Below are positions 44,693 to 55,994 of a stretch of 64,000 nt of DNA, one piece after another. A program made the translations under genes and the position numbers. Below the pieces are notes generated by a model that had not been told where the DNA came from, searched no databases, and worked only from the letters and a program-made list of their open reading frames with translations. The stretch's first letter is position 1. Each line of letters begins with the position of its first letter. This DNA is from Plasmodium coatneyi (taxonomy: Eukaryota; Apicomplexa; Aconoidasida; Haemosporida; Plasmodiidae): contig NC_033564.1 of assembly GCF_001680005.1 (NCBI RefSeq), positions 2,519,429 through 2,583,428 on the forward strand, in the 5' to 3' direction.

Positions 44693-46448
44693 ATGACGAA
44701 GGTAGGAAGCATATTGAGGTTTCCTTCTTCTTTTTATATGCAACATAGATAATTACACAATGTGCGCATAATGTACATGTAATATTCCACATATATATAC
44801 ATGTGGTGTGATTGTGGTGTAGTGTAAAATAGAATGAGGAAAAAAATGTGTGAAAGGAATACACATATATACATACACATATATATTCCACTTTTTTTCT
44901 ACCATTTACATTTTCAGAGAACATATTTAAATCAGTTAACATCATATAGCAAGTACTATAATACCTTCAATAATGAGGGTGGTACTATGAACAACTGCAC
45001 TGGAACTAAGGCCGACCCTCAAAAGTTAGAGACTAAATTAATGAGTGACTTCAAAGAATGTAAGGAAATTACTAAGGACGCCAAGAAAATCGCAAGTGCC
45101 TACTGTTTCGCATCTACACAGAATGGGCAACCGAATCAGTACAAAAATAAAGAACCTTGCTGGTTCTTCTATTATTGGTTAGGAGATACATACGGGAACG
45201 ATTTAAAGAATAATTATACATTTTCAAAGTTTCTGAGTGAAATTCACACTACGCTGAGAGGAGATGATCATTTGGAAAAATGTAGAACTTATTACGCAGA
45301 TTCTGACGAAACACTTCTCCCCCAAATGAAAAGAGTATATGAATATTATTACGAACATGAGAAAATAAACGGGTGGTTATTGAAGAATGGGCCTCGCTGT
45401 GACACACAGTGGTCCACTTACGTGAACGAAATTTCTTCAGCATGTGAAGCTATAAGAACAAGTTGCAAAGGTAAGGACGACACCAGTAGTAATACATATT
45501 GTGGCGAATTTAATACCAAGTATAAGGTACATTGTGGTGTAGCGGAAGCGTTACATTTGTATTGTACAGAGGTAGCTACCATAGGGGAAGGTTCGGAATA
45601 CCCTTCTGTAGAGAAAAAATTAAAGGCTGAACGGGCGCTCGCACAAAAAGCGGCAGAATTAGCATCCCTCAAATTAGACGAAGTTGTTGGTCAAGCAAAT
45701 AAAGCTTCTTCTCTTTCTTCTGCTTTTGGTACCTTAGCAGCATTAGAATTACCAGCATTGGCGTTCTTTCTATATAAAGTAAGTACATTTACAAATACAA
45801 ATAATAGTACTTAATCCTTCCTAGGACCTACTTCCTCCTACATAGACCCTTCCTTTCCTTCCTTAGACCCCTTTCTTCCTTCCCTCCTCCTTAGACGCCT
45901 CCCTTTCCTTCCTTAGACACCTTCCCTCCTTTCTCCTACTTAGACCTCTTCCTTTCCTTCCCTCCTTTGATCCTTCTTTCCTTAGACCCTCCTTTCCTTC
46001 CCTTCCTCCTTTGACCACCTTGCTTCCCTTCCTTACACACTCCTTCCTTAGATCGCTTCCTTTCCTTCCTCTTCCTTAGATCCTCCTTCCTTCCTTAGAA
46101 CCTCCTTCCTTTCCTTCCTTAGAATCTTCTTTCTTCCTTAGACCCCTTTCCCTTTTTAACGCCTTTTCTTCCCTTTAGTATAAACCATGGTCTTCGTTGT
46201 TTGGTAACCACTCTTCTGGAAATGGAGGAAGAAAAAACACAAGAAGAAAAAGAACAATTGGGCGGAACTTTGGTTCGTCCATAGAAGACAGCTTAACAGA
46301 ATATTCCACAGATTATTCAACAATAGATGGAACAGTAAGCTCTGCTGCACACGCGAGACCATCTACCACAGGACCGTCTGCCAAAGGAAGGGCAGGAGGA
46401 AATAATGAACGGGGTCACTGGAACAATATAGGTTACCAAAACATGTAA
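44693..46448 (+). CDS. KIR/PIR variant surface protein with helical stalk, intact
   Basis: Exons 44693-44701 (MTK), 44918-45778 and 46179-46448 join in phase 0 to about 379 residues. Exon 2 starts RTYLNQLTSYSKYYNTF, with LTS in place of LPS. Landmarks are AYCFAS, WFFYYWLGDTYGNDL, YEYYYEHEKINGWL and YCGEF. The stalk (SVEKKLKAERALAQKAAELA and on) is like that of the gene at 16153. The TM ends FFLYK; the tail begins YKPWSSLFG and ends NIGYQNM. Intron 2 (400 nt) is packed with CCTTCCTTAGACCC-type repeats. Upstream sequence from about 44400 resembles 15950-16150, so gene and flank were duplicated together. Confidence 0.92.
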
Positions 46449-47083
46449 TGTAACATTGAATGAATGGCCTCCCCACGGAAGGAAGCATAAATAACCGGCG
46501 CACACAGTTTATATATATACAGTGTGTGTATGGGAAAGAAGCAAAATGACTTTTCTTTTTTCTTCCATTCCTTTTTCTTCCCTTCATTCTTTCTTTTTTT
46601 CTTTCCTTCCTTTTTTTTCCTTCCTTTTCTTTCCTTCCTTTTCTTTCCTTCCTTCTTTTCTTCATATTTCTTTTTTTCTCTTCCTTCCATTTGTATGTTT
46701 GAATAAGCACATAAGGAAAGAATTCTCCCAGAAAGGGGCGCGGAAAAAGGTGCTGACCACTTCAGAAAGAGGATTTATGTGTAAAAAAGAAAAAAAAAAT
46801 TTTTGAAAATAAAAAAAATTACAAGTGTAAAAACGTATAACAAAAAAAAAATTTTAATGAACATATATTTTGGATCTTCACTGAAAAAAATTATCCCAAA
46901 AAAATCAAAATAAAGTGGGAACAATTTTTTTCCGTGTTATATTGCTTACACATGAACATGTCAACAATTTAATACACAAAAAAAAAAAAAAAAAAAAAAA
47001 ATATATTTATTACACCCTAAATCCTGAAATCTGAACATGGTTGAACCTGTTCCTTAGAAAACACTTCCACAGGAATACTTTCA
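46449..47083. other. Region between convergent KIR and SICAvar genes
   Basis: Starts with the AACATTGAATGAATGG KIR 3' flank, then a CT tract (46550-46690), GAATAAGCACATAAGGAA, and from about 46800 a SICAvar 3' flank related to 25021-25260. No gene. It mirrors 24666-25497. Confidence 0.65.
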
Positions 47084-50000
47084 TTAGGAACAAAGTCTTC
47101 CTTCTCTAAACCCGGAAACTGAACTTGGAACATCTTCCCTAGGAACATCAACCCTAAACCCGGAATCTAAACATGGAACCTGTTCCTTAGGAACATTTTC
47201 TTCCTCTAAAAATCCGTAACCCATAAATTCTTGAACCAAAATTTCAAAAAAGTCTTCCTTCGTCGAATGCAGGCCCCCCTTTTGACATTCGTCTAAGACT
47301 TCTAAATGAATATCAATAATGGTGCGGCGACGTACACCGCGACGACGACCAGCACGGGGACAACCGAGGCCCCGTTTTTTCCTCCTTTTTATAGGCGTTG
47401 AACGAGGTTTGCGTTCCTTTACTAAGGCATATGCATGTGGACCAGGATGGTCCACATGGTCAACAAGCTGATGTTCCAAAGTTGGACCAAGTGCTTTACG
47501 AACCCTTCTGTAACGTTTTCTTGTCTTACGAAGCATTCCAAAGTACTGAACAAAAGAAAAAAAAAAAAAAAGGGGAAAAATGTTTCTTTAATAGGGATGC
47601 GAAATGTTTGTTCACGCAACAATAATTACTACTTCAAACGCAAGTGTGAAATCCTACACATACACCCCTAAAATACGAAATCCTACATACACACACACCC
47701 TAAAATGCGAAATCCTACGTACACCCCCAAAGTGTGATATGCAATACACTGAAACGCGGAACTTAAGCGAGGAATCCTAAACCATTTTTTTTTTTTTTTT
47801 TTCTTCTTTTTTTCTTTTTTTTCTTTTTTTTTTTTTTTGCGGAAAAAATATTTTCCCCTTTTTTTATTTCTTACCTTCCATAGCAAGTAGCTCATAATAG
47901 AAATTCCAATCATGGCAGGAGCAAGAGGGAGGTAAGGAAAGATGGGGTTGTCCATCTTGTCAGTAAGTTTGGCAGCCTTGGGTGATTCTAAAACTGCTGT
48001 TGCCCCAGCTCCTCCACCTGGTCCTTCTTGTGCTGGGGGTGGAAGAGCAGGTTCATCAGGTTCATCTTGCTTAGGAACACCCTCATCAGCATCTTCGCCT
48101 TGCTCGTCTTCTGATGAATCTTCAGTCGCTACAGCTTCTTTCTCTGGGGAACCTGGTTCATCAGAGCTCTTTTCTGTATCATCATTGTGACCTGCAGTGA
48201 TGGGAGTAATAGCAGTGTTTATAAACAGTAGTACCAGGTTTACTACTTGGCATTCCCACCACCCCCATATGGCATAATCCCTGTGTCCTTATTCCGGTCG
48301 TCGCTGGTATTATCATGCGCAGTATAACTTTCGGACGAATCAAGGAAATGAATAAGGTCATTTATATTATCGTACTCGTCCTTAAGTTTATTGCTCTTAC
48401 TGTTCGAATCTTCCTCCTTTTCAGGTGTCTTCTTAGGGGATTGTTCTTCTGATTCACTTCTAGTGTCCCCCGTAGTAATATCCTGAGCAGGGGGGCGTGG
48501 AGGCTTCCCTGGATCTGGTGCTGGCTTCTCTGCCTTTTCCTCCTCTTGCAGTTCCTCTTCAATTGGTTTAATGAAATCCTTCAATTTTTGTAATTTATCA
48601 CCGTCGACCACATGATCAGCCGGTCTGAGATCCGCCCGTCCAGGGCCTGAATCCGCAGGTGCCTTTTTGCACCATTCTTTATTAGTTAATGCTTTTATTT
48701 TATTATGCAACTCACTTGTGTAAAATAGGCGGTACACTTCACTTTCCATATCGTTTCCCTTTCTTTCAGGAATCTTGGGTGCAGCATCATAAGTGCAGTC
48801 TACATAGTTCTGACCGCTATATAATATTGCCATCACTTGTTTTACAGCTTCAAGGACATGTTCTATAACTGCTTCCGGTACGCAGAACCAGTCCATATAC
48901 CACATCCATACTCTTAATAGTTTACATAAGGGAATTCCTTTTACGCTCTTTATACATGGCATCTGCTTCCCCTGCTTCTGATCTTGATTTCCCGGGGTGC
49001 TCACTAACATAACGTTCCTCAGCATCATTTTACAAAATTCTTCATAATTCTCTAGACCTATGTTATTATCATCGTGCTCAGGATTGCACAAATCTAACAT
49101 ACTTTCCAGCTTGTCATACTGTTTCTTGTCATCACCAGTTACATTATGTGAAAAACGTGTGAACCATTCCCCAAGAGTGGCTGTAAGGAAGGTGGTGTTA
49201 GGGGGTGGAAGGAAGGAGGGGTCTAAGGAAGGACGGAAAGGGAGGTCTAAGGGAGGAATGAAGGAGGGGATTGGAAGGAAAGAAGGAGGGCATTGGAAGG
49301 AAAGAAGGAGGGCACTGGAAGGAAAGTCTAAGCAGGAGGAAGGAGGGTGATCTAAGGAGGAAAGAAGAAAGGTGTTCTAAGGAGGAGGAAGGAGAGGGTC
49401 TAAGGAGGAAAGGAAGGAAGTGTATGTTGGATTTCGCATTTAGGGTTTAGAAGAAAGGGGTTAGAAGAAAGGGGTTAGAAGAACGGTAGGAGGATCTAAG
49501 GAGGAGGAAGGAGAATGAATGTCTAAGGAGTAGGAAGGAATTGTCCTCTAAGATGGAGGAAGAAAGTAGGGTCTAAGGAGGAGGAAGAAAGGAAGGTCTA
49601 AGGAGGGAAGGAAAGGAGGTTCTAAGGAGGAGAAAGGAGGATCTAAGGAAGGAGAAAGGAAAGGAGGGTCTATGGAGGAGGAAGGAAGGGGTCTAAGGAG
49701 GGGTAAGGAAAAGGAGTAAAATGTATGGATTGTTCATATGTTCCGAAGGAAGAATGATGAAAGAATACGTTGTTAACTCTTCCTTCCCCGTTTCCCATTG
49801 GCCGTTCCCCTTCTCGGGTTTTGTCTTTGAATAACCTGTTCCAGAGGTGGAGGGACATGGTGGTGGACATATAGAATCCAGAGTTGTCTGTATGTTGCTG
49901 TCTTTTTCGACCTTCGTTTTTACTTTTTGCTCTAGGTCTCCATATTCGTTTATTTTACATTTTTTATAGTCTTCCTGAGTGCACAAATCACAATTAGGAT

Positions 50001-50616
50001 CCTGCCCGCATGCAGATGCTTTAATTTGATCATTGGCACTAAATGCACGCTCTATGCCATCCTTCACTTTGCAGGGAGATTTTTTCTCCTCTAATTTTTG
50101 TATTAATGCATTTAGTAGGACACAATCCATAGTAGCTCTAAATTTTCTATTATTCACTTTGCTTGCCCCCGTATCGCTTTTCCGTTCTGTATTTCCATAT
50201 ATACCTTTTAAACCTCTGGCAATATATTGGCATGCTACTCTGTTTGGGCATATCGTTGCATCATTCTCACATGGAACATCATTACAGTATTGGTCAACAT
50301 TTTCACTTGTATTAGACATGGTGCGCAGGAGTGGGCCGATCCTATCTTGGACTTCTTTCCACATTACATCCTATTTACAGTAAAAGAGGAGGAAGAACAT
50401 ATATATAAACTTAGTTTGCATGTTCTATTAGTGGTTACCCATTCTCATTAATGTGTATATGGCGCGATGCCCATTAAACTATACTTGACTTGCAGAAGAC
50501 AACGTTGTTCCCTACCCTACTGTTTGTATCCGTTTTGTTCTGTTTTCTGTCTGTAAACCAATTATCTATTACACATTGTGCACGTTCACATAAGGTACTT
50601 CCTTCACATTTTTTGC
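47084..50616 (-). CDS. SICAvar: SICAvar variant antigen, multi-exon, 5' end unresolved
   Basis: Minus-strand exons: 50616-50516 (KKCEGSTLCERAQCVIDNWF), 50370-49836 (cysteine-rich: CNDVPCENDATICPN, ACGQDPNCDLC), 49180-48260 (second domain, then a Pro/Glu/Lys-rich region), 48191-47875 (acidic and Gly/Pro stretch, TM FPYLPLAP and GISIMSYLLWK) and 47545-47084 (SICA_C tail: KRYRRVRKAL, DIHLEVLDECQKGGLHSTKE, ILVQEFMG). Internal phases agree (0,1,1,0). The first listed exon begins two bases into a codon, so an upstream exon must end in phase 1. About 777 residues are covered. The donor at 48259 (GTGGGA) is chosen by phase; GTGGTG three bases earlier is equally in phase. Confidence 0.9.
49181..49835 (-). 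repeat. Purine-rich minisatellite in a SICAvar intron
   Basis: On the plus strand, units of the type GGTCTAAGGAGGAGGAAGGA repeat with variation across 49185-49715. The complementary CCTTAGACC unit occurs in KIR intron 2 at 45815-46160 and in intergenic DNA at 56380-56930, so one repeat family is spread over introns and spacers. Confidence 0.85.
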
Positions 50617-50871
50617 CTGCATAGGGAGGAATGGAAGTGAAGAGAATAAATTCTATGTACGTCCACCAGAGGGTGGTTATCCACCCACCCCTTTTATGGT
50701 AGTGGTGATGGGTTGTTAGGTGGAAGAGGAACTCCCCCTTCCATTGAATATCAAAAATGCACCATCTTTACCTTGCCTATAAGAAGGACGGGAAAAAAAG
50801 GAAGAGAAGAGTATGAGAGAGAGAAAATACTTTTTTTCTTTTCTTTTTTTTTTCTTTCGCACAACTACTTT

Positions 50872-51135
50872 CTAAAGCATATATATGTAATCGTAATCAT
50901 ACCCTTCATTTTTTTCGTGCGTTACATTCATTCCGCTGGGTCCGAGAGTTATTACAGTGTATCCCCTCCGACGTCGAGGAGCTCTTTTAGTTTCATTGAT
51001 TATTCCATCTTCTGCACTTCGTGCACGTCGTGCACGACGCACACCACCACCAGCACAATATTCCACTTCCTCCGCTACCTTCGAAGGATGTTGTTGTTCA
51101 GATTCACTCGTCTTCTGTGGAGCCATTTTTGGCAT
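50872..51135 (-). CDS. Possible 5' exon of SICAvar or small separate gene
   Basis: An 84-codon minus-strand frame begins MPKMAPQKTSESEQQ, upstream of the SICAvar gene in the right orientation. It is highly basic in the middle (VRRARRARS, RAPRRRRG) and not low-complexity. The exon 1 of the other SICAvar also begins MPK. However, the next exon needs a phase-1 partner, and the best-looking donors here are phase 0 (AAT/GTAACG, AAG/GTAGCG) or phase 2 (GAAGG/GTATGA). So the junction does not close in frame: a missed small exon, a broken gene, or an unrelated frame are all possible. Confidence 0.4.
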   Translation of the reverse strand: MPKMAPQKTSESEQQHPSKVAEEVEYCAGGGVRRARRARSAEDGIINETKRAPRRRRGYTVITLGPSGMNVTHEKNEGYDYDYIYML

Positions 51136-53074
51136 TTTTTATCTTATCCCCACTATTTATTCAATGAATGGAATCGTTACTTACTAAATGGAAAATAGTA
51201 TTTCACTAAGTATCTACATGTGTGTACAACAGAACGTACGCATGCATTCATTCTTCCTTCCACCCTTAAACCTTCCTTCCTTACAACTTTTCTTCTTCTT
51301 TTTTTCTTCCTTAAACCTTCCTCCTTTACACCTTCCTTCTTTACACCTTCCTTCCTTACACCTTCCTTCTTTACACCTTCCTTCTTTACACCTTCCTTCT
51401 CTTTATAACTTCCTTCTCTTTATACCTTCCTTCCTTACACATTTTCTTTAAACTAGTTTTTCTTTTTTAATCTTCCTTCTTTACACCTTCCTTCCTTACA
51501 CCTTCCTTCTTTACACCTTCCTTCTTTACACCTTCCTTCTCTTTATAACTTCCTTCTCTTTATACCTTCCTTCCTTACACATTTTCTTTAAACTAGTTTT
51601 TCTTTTTTAATCTTCCTTCTTTACACCTCTTGTTTAACCTCCTTCTTTTTTTTTTTTTTTTGTTTTATTTTGTTCTTCTTTCTCCTTAAAGAAAGTGACC
51701 TTCCTCCTTACCACACCTAACAACAAACCTACCACCACCCTAACAACCTTCCTTCCACCTTCGAACCACCCAACACCCCTTGACTGCACCCCTCTGCACA
51801 CTTCCTTCCTTCCACCCCTAAGAATAGTATCCTCCTACACACTATCATCCCTCCCTTTTTTTTTTTTTTTTTTCTTTTCTTTGTTTCTTATTTTTTTTTT
51901 TTTCTTCTTTTCTTTTTTTTTCTTTTTTTTTTTATTTTTTGTTATCAAAAAAAAATCTGAGCACCTTCCTTCCACCTGGAACACCCAAATTTGCACCCGT
52001 TACAACCTACCGCCCTGAAACCATCATTCTAATACCCTTAACCCTTCCATTATAACACCCCTACACCGTATATCCACACCTATAACTTTTCATTCTAATA
52101 CACCTAGGAATCTCCCTTCCACCCCTGACACCTCTATGTGCACCATCGTGCACACTTTCCTTTTTTCTTTTTTTTTTTTTATTTTCCTTCTTTTTCTTTT
52201 TTCTTTCCTTTCTTTCTTCTTCTATGCCGTTCTTCCCTAAGGTGCACCACCCTGCACATTTCTATCAACACATTCCCTCTAAGTGCACCTTCCTGCACAT
52301 TTCTATCAACGCATTCCCTCTAAGTGCACCTTCCTGCACATTTCCCTCAACACCTTACCTCTAAGTGCACCCCTCTGCACACTTACCGCTTTCCACCCCA
52401 ACAATCCAACACCTTCCCTTCACCGCTAAGAACTTTACTCCTAGCCCTAAACCTTGTACCCCCCTACACTCATTCCCTCCTTCCTTTTTTTTGACCTGAA
52501 CCTTCCTTCTTTACACCTTAAACCTTCCTTCCTTACACATTAAACCTTCCTTCCTTACACATTAAACCTTCCTTCCTTACACCTTAAACATTCCTTCCTT
52601 ACACCATAAAACTTCCTTTTTCCTTTCCCTCTCAAACCTTCCTACTTTACACTAATTCTTTAAACATCATTTGCTTTTTAAATATTCCTTTTTCCCTTGC
52701 CTCTTAAGCCTCCTTTTCTACTTCCTTAAACCTTCCTTTTTTACTTAAATGTTCTTTTATTCATTAAACCTTCTTTTTTTCTTTAATCTTCCTTCCTTAG
52801 ACTTTTTATTTTTCTTATTTGCTTAAACCTTCCTTTTTTTACTCCCTTAAAACTTCCTTCTTTACTCCCTTAAACCTTCGTTCTTTTTTCCTTAAACGTT
52901 CCTTCTTTACTCCCTTAAAACTTCTTTTTTATCCCTTAAACCTTCCTTTCCTTAAGGAAGTACCTTCCTTCTACCTACCATCCCTAACAACCCACCATGC
53001 ACCTAATAACCAACACAACCACGCTAGCAACAAACCTACCACCACTCTAACAACCCACTTACCATCTTCCTTCT
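51136..53074. repeat. CT-rich repeat region between SICAvar and KIR, second copy
   Basis: No gene. Contains the 140-bp tandem duplication at 51332-51628, T-runs, TGCACCCCTCTGCACAC-type phrases (51785-52385), ATTCTAATACCCTTAACCC (52026), CCTTCCTTCTTTACACCTTA units (52500-52620) and ACCTACCACC units (52970-53065). This is the same series of segments as 29243-30832. Confidence 0.75.
51332..51628 (+). repeat. Near-perfect 140-bp tandem duplication
   Basis: The segment from 51332 to 51471 is repeated from 51472 onward without visible difference for at least 140 bases; TAACTTCCTTCTCTTTATAC marks both copies. Each copy is itself made of TTACACCTTCCTTCC units. The lack of divergence suggests a recent event. 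Confidence 0.9.
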
Positions 53075-54368
53075 TCATCTGGATGATGATGATGAGGTAT
53101 ACGAGATTGAATATTCAGACGAATTAGTTGAATCATATTCCGATGTTGACGTGTAGTCGTCGTGCTCCTCCTCAAACTCATTAAATTCTCTCCTAAGGGA
53201 ACTTTTCCTTCTGCTTCTTCCAGAAGAGGAGTTATTCCCCTTAAGGAAGGAAGAGAGGAAGAGGTGTGATTTATACTTGTAAAAAAAGTATGCTAAGGCA
53301 GGTAATCCTACTGCAGCTAATGCAGAAGGAACTGCAATGGAAGTGACGTTGCTGCTACCTTCTTCTTCCCCTTCTTTTCTGTGACTACCACCATCGTCAC
53401 TTCCTCCCTTTCCTTCTCCACCAGAGACACCATCCACTATATCGGCATCCGAAAACGAACGAGATGAACCGGCCTGGTTTGGACATGGACCTGGACTGCA
53501 AGTTCCAGTAGAACCGGTGCCAGAAGAACCTAGATTCCAGGTTCCAGTACTGCCGGGTACAGAAGAACCGGGAGACTGCTGTCCGGTAGAACCTGGTCCA
53601 GAAGAACCAGGTTTATTTATTTCAATGCACGTTTCTTTTGATAATATTCTCTTAAGGTATTTTTCGTATTTCTCCTGGAATTCATTACAATATGGATCCT
53701 TATCAGGTTCCCTCCCACAGTAACTGTTCATGCGTCCATAGGCTTCAGGAACTTTCCCTAAGGAAGTGGAATACATTCCATAGTCCGAACTACTGTCCCC
53801 TATACTTTTGCATATATTATTAAAATTATAATAGTAGTCGAATATTTGTTTCCTCTGTATAAAGTCATGCCCTTTGATGTTGCTATATGTAGGCGTACAC
53901 TTATTGTCCCATGGGGACGATCCTAATATTCCCCATATTTTATTCATAAATTCCTGGAATGATGTAACAACGCTCAATTTTCCATATATCATATCCCCCA
54001 GCCAGTAATAAAAGAAGGCACATCGATCTGTATAGGATGGATTCTGTTTACCCATTCCTCTGTTCACATAATACCAAGCTCCTAGAATTTGATTCAAAGA
54101 GCTTTGAGTATTTGGATGCTCCTGCAATGTAGTTCTTAGACTGTTCTTTATGGTGCTCACTGCTGGGACACCACAGTATGTATCCCAATTATCGTTAAAA
54201 TTATCATACGCCTGACTTGAAGGTAAACTAATCGACATTGTGCTCTACAAGTATAATTAGTGAGAAATATATGTGTATATTTCCTTATTTTATGATACAA
54301 CGAATATTATATGCACATTATTGTATAGATTCATCACATGGAATAAAGTGTATTATTCTTCGTACCAT
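53075..54368 (-). CDS. KIR with CD99-like and fibrinogen-like spacer, no intron 2
   Basis: Coding exon 54244-53075; exon 1 is proposed as the bare ATG at 54368-54366 (donor GTACGA), in phase, though translation could also begin at the ATG at 54238. About 390 residues. Exon starts STMSISLPSSQAYDNF; landmarks are FFYYWLGDMIYGKL, FDYYYNFNNI and YCNEF. The spacer has PGSSGPGSTGQQSPGSS-type repeats (53500-53620), then DGVSGGEGKGGSDDGGSHR (53362-53466), resembling fibrinogen alpha and CD99. TM and tail are continuous (YFFYKYKSHLFLSSFLKG), so intron 2 is absent as in the gene at 30833. The end is EYSISYTSSSSSR. Only the TM, tail and CD99 part are near-identical to that gene; the ectodomain differs. 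Confidence 0.9.
53362..53466 (-). other. CD99-like coding segment, second copy
   Basis: Encodes SFSDADIVDGVSGGEGKG followed by GSDDGGSHRKEGEEE. HRKEGEE agrees with CD99 as I remember it better than the HRTEGQE of the first copy, while DADIVDG and SDDGG differ, so the two copies vary independently. Confidence 0.85.
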
Positions 54369-54770
54369 GGTTCCTATATGTGGATATATTATTCTTCTGT
54401 ACATATATAAGGAAGTTTGTGTTAGAATTTTATTCCTTCCTTATATATGTATTAATGCGGAATACATATACATATTTCAGGAAGCTGCTTGCTTCCCATA
54501 GGGAAATTTTTAATTAATGCATAAAGTATCGAAAATTTTTATACTTTTCCCCTATATAATATACTTCAATTTTTAAATGGTAATAATACAATGTACATAT
54601 GTGTACATTAAGATCATTATGATTATATGTGCGCATATATGTAATTTGAGGAGCAAAAGAAAATGTAAGAATAAGTATATTGTATTATAAGGATAAATGG
54701 GGGAAGGGGAATATGGAATTAAAAAATTTCTTTTTTTTTTTTTTTTTTTCATTTTTTTTTCTCTATACAC

Positions 54771-54885
54771 GTTCCTTCTTTATACGTTCCTTCATTACAC
54801 CTTCGTTCTTTATACGTTCCTTCATTACACCTTCGTTCTTTATACGTTCCTTCATTACACCTTCGTTCTTTATACGTTCCTTCCT
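54771..54885 (+). repeat. Perfect 30-bp tandem repeat, 3.6 copies
   Basis: The unit TATACGTTCCTTCATTACAC plus CTTCGTTCTT repeats exactly three times from 54781, with partial units at each end. The absence of divergence implies recent expansion. Confidence 0.95.
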
Positions 54886-55994
54886 TAAATCGTTCCTTCC
54901 TTTACGCCTTCCTTCTTTATACATTTTTATTCTTACATTATTGTATTGTGTATTGTGCACGATGATTGTTCGTTGGAATATATGATATTATTTTTATTTA
55001 CTTCACTTATTTGTTATGTATATAAGGAAGGGGAGGAAGGAAGAAGGGATATGGGGGAGTAAATTCCTTTTCTTCCTTCTGAGCTGAAGACGAATTTTTA
55101 GCATGCATTTTGTTATTGCATAGTTCATTCTCACTTAAATGGTGCTTATTAAGAAGTTGTTGACACATGCACATATATATATATAGTATAGTTTATATAT
55201 ATATATATATGGAGGAATTTCCCCTCCAGGCGTATGGTATACATGTTATTCGTGTATATAAGTAAATAGCTCAATTAATAGAGCAAAATTTATTCTATAT
55301 AGGGGGGGGAAGGAATTGTGCAAATTATATATATATAGTGGAAGGAGGAAGGAGCACATATATATATATATATATATGTGGAATAAATAAGAACCACATG
55401 TATTTAAAGAGAATTGGATTAATTATATATATAGGGGGGAAGGATGAAGGAGCACATAATATACAGAATTGTTTTAATTACGTATATATATATATACATA
55501 TACATATATATACATATGTGTACATTGTGTACTATTTTTGAGCTATCTATTTTCCTTAATACATATTACACTTAACATATATGAATGTGTTCTTCATTTC
55601 TTTTTTCCCATCCATCCCCCGCAACCCGCCTTCTTCATTTATATATTCAATGAGCACATTGTGCATAATTCACATTCATACGGAACCTACCCATGTATGC
55701 CCAATCTGAATTCACACTTTTTTTTATATGAACCCCTAATAATATAGGAATCCAATTTCGTCTTTTCCCTTTCTTACCACTTCCTTTATATCAATAACTA
55801 TAAAAAGGGGGGAAGGAGTTCTCTCTTTCTATACCATGATTTCCAAATAATGTATTCTATAGACCACTACTTGATTATTGTAAATATATATATATATATA
55901 TATATATAAGCGCAAAAGAAGACTAAAGGTCGCACACACACGTATAATTTACTGTGTGTGAGTGGCTACCTCCACCACATAGTATGGGAACATC

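Noticed and set aside
46522..46806. 94-codon plus-strand frame
   Set aside because: Mostly a C/T tract with low-complexity translation in the 3' flank of a KIR.
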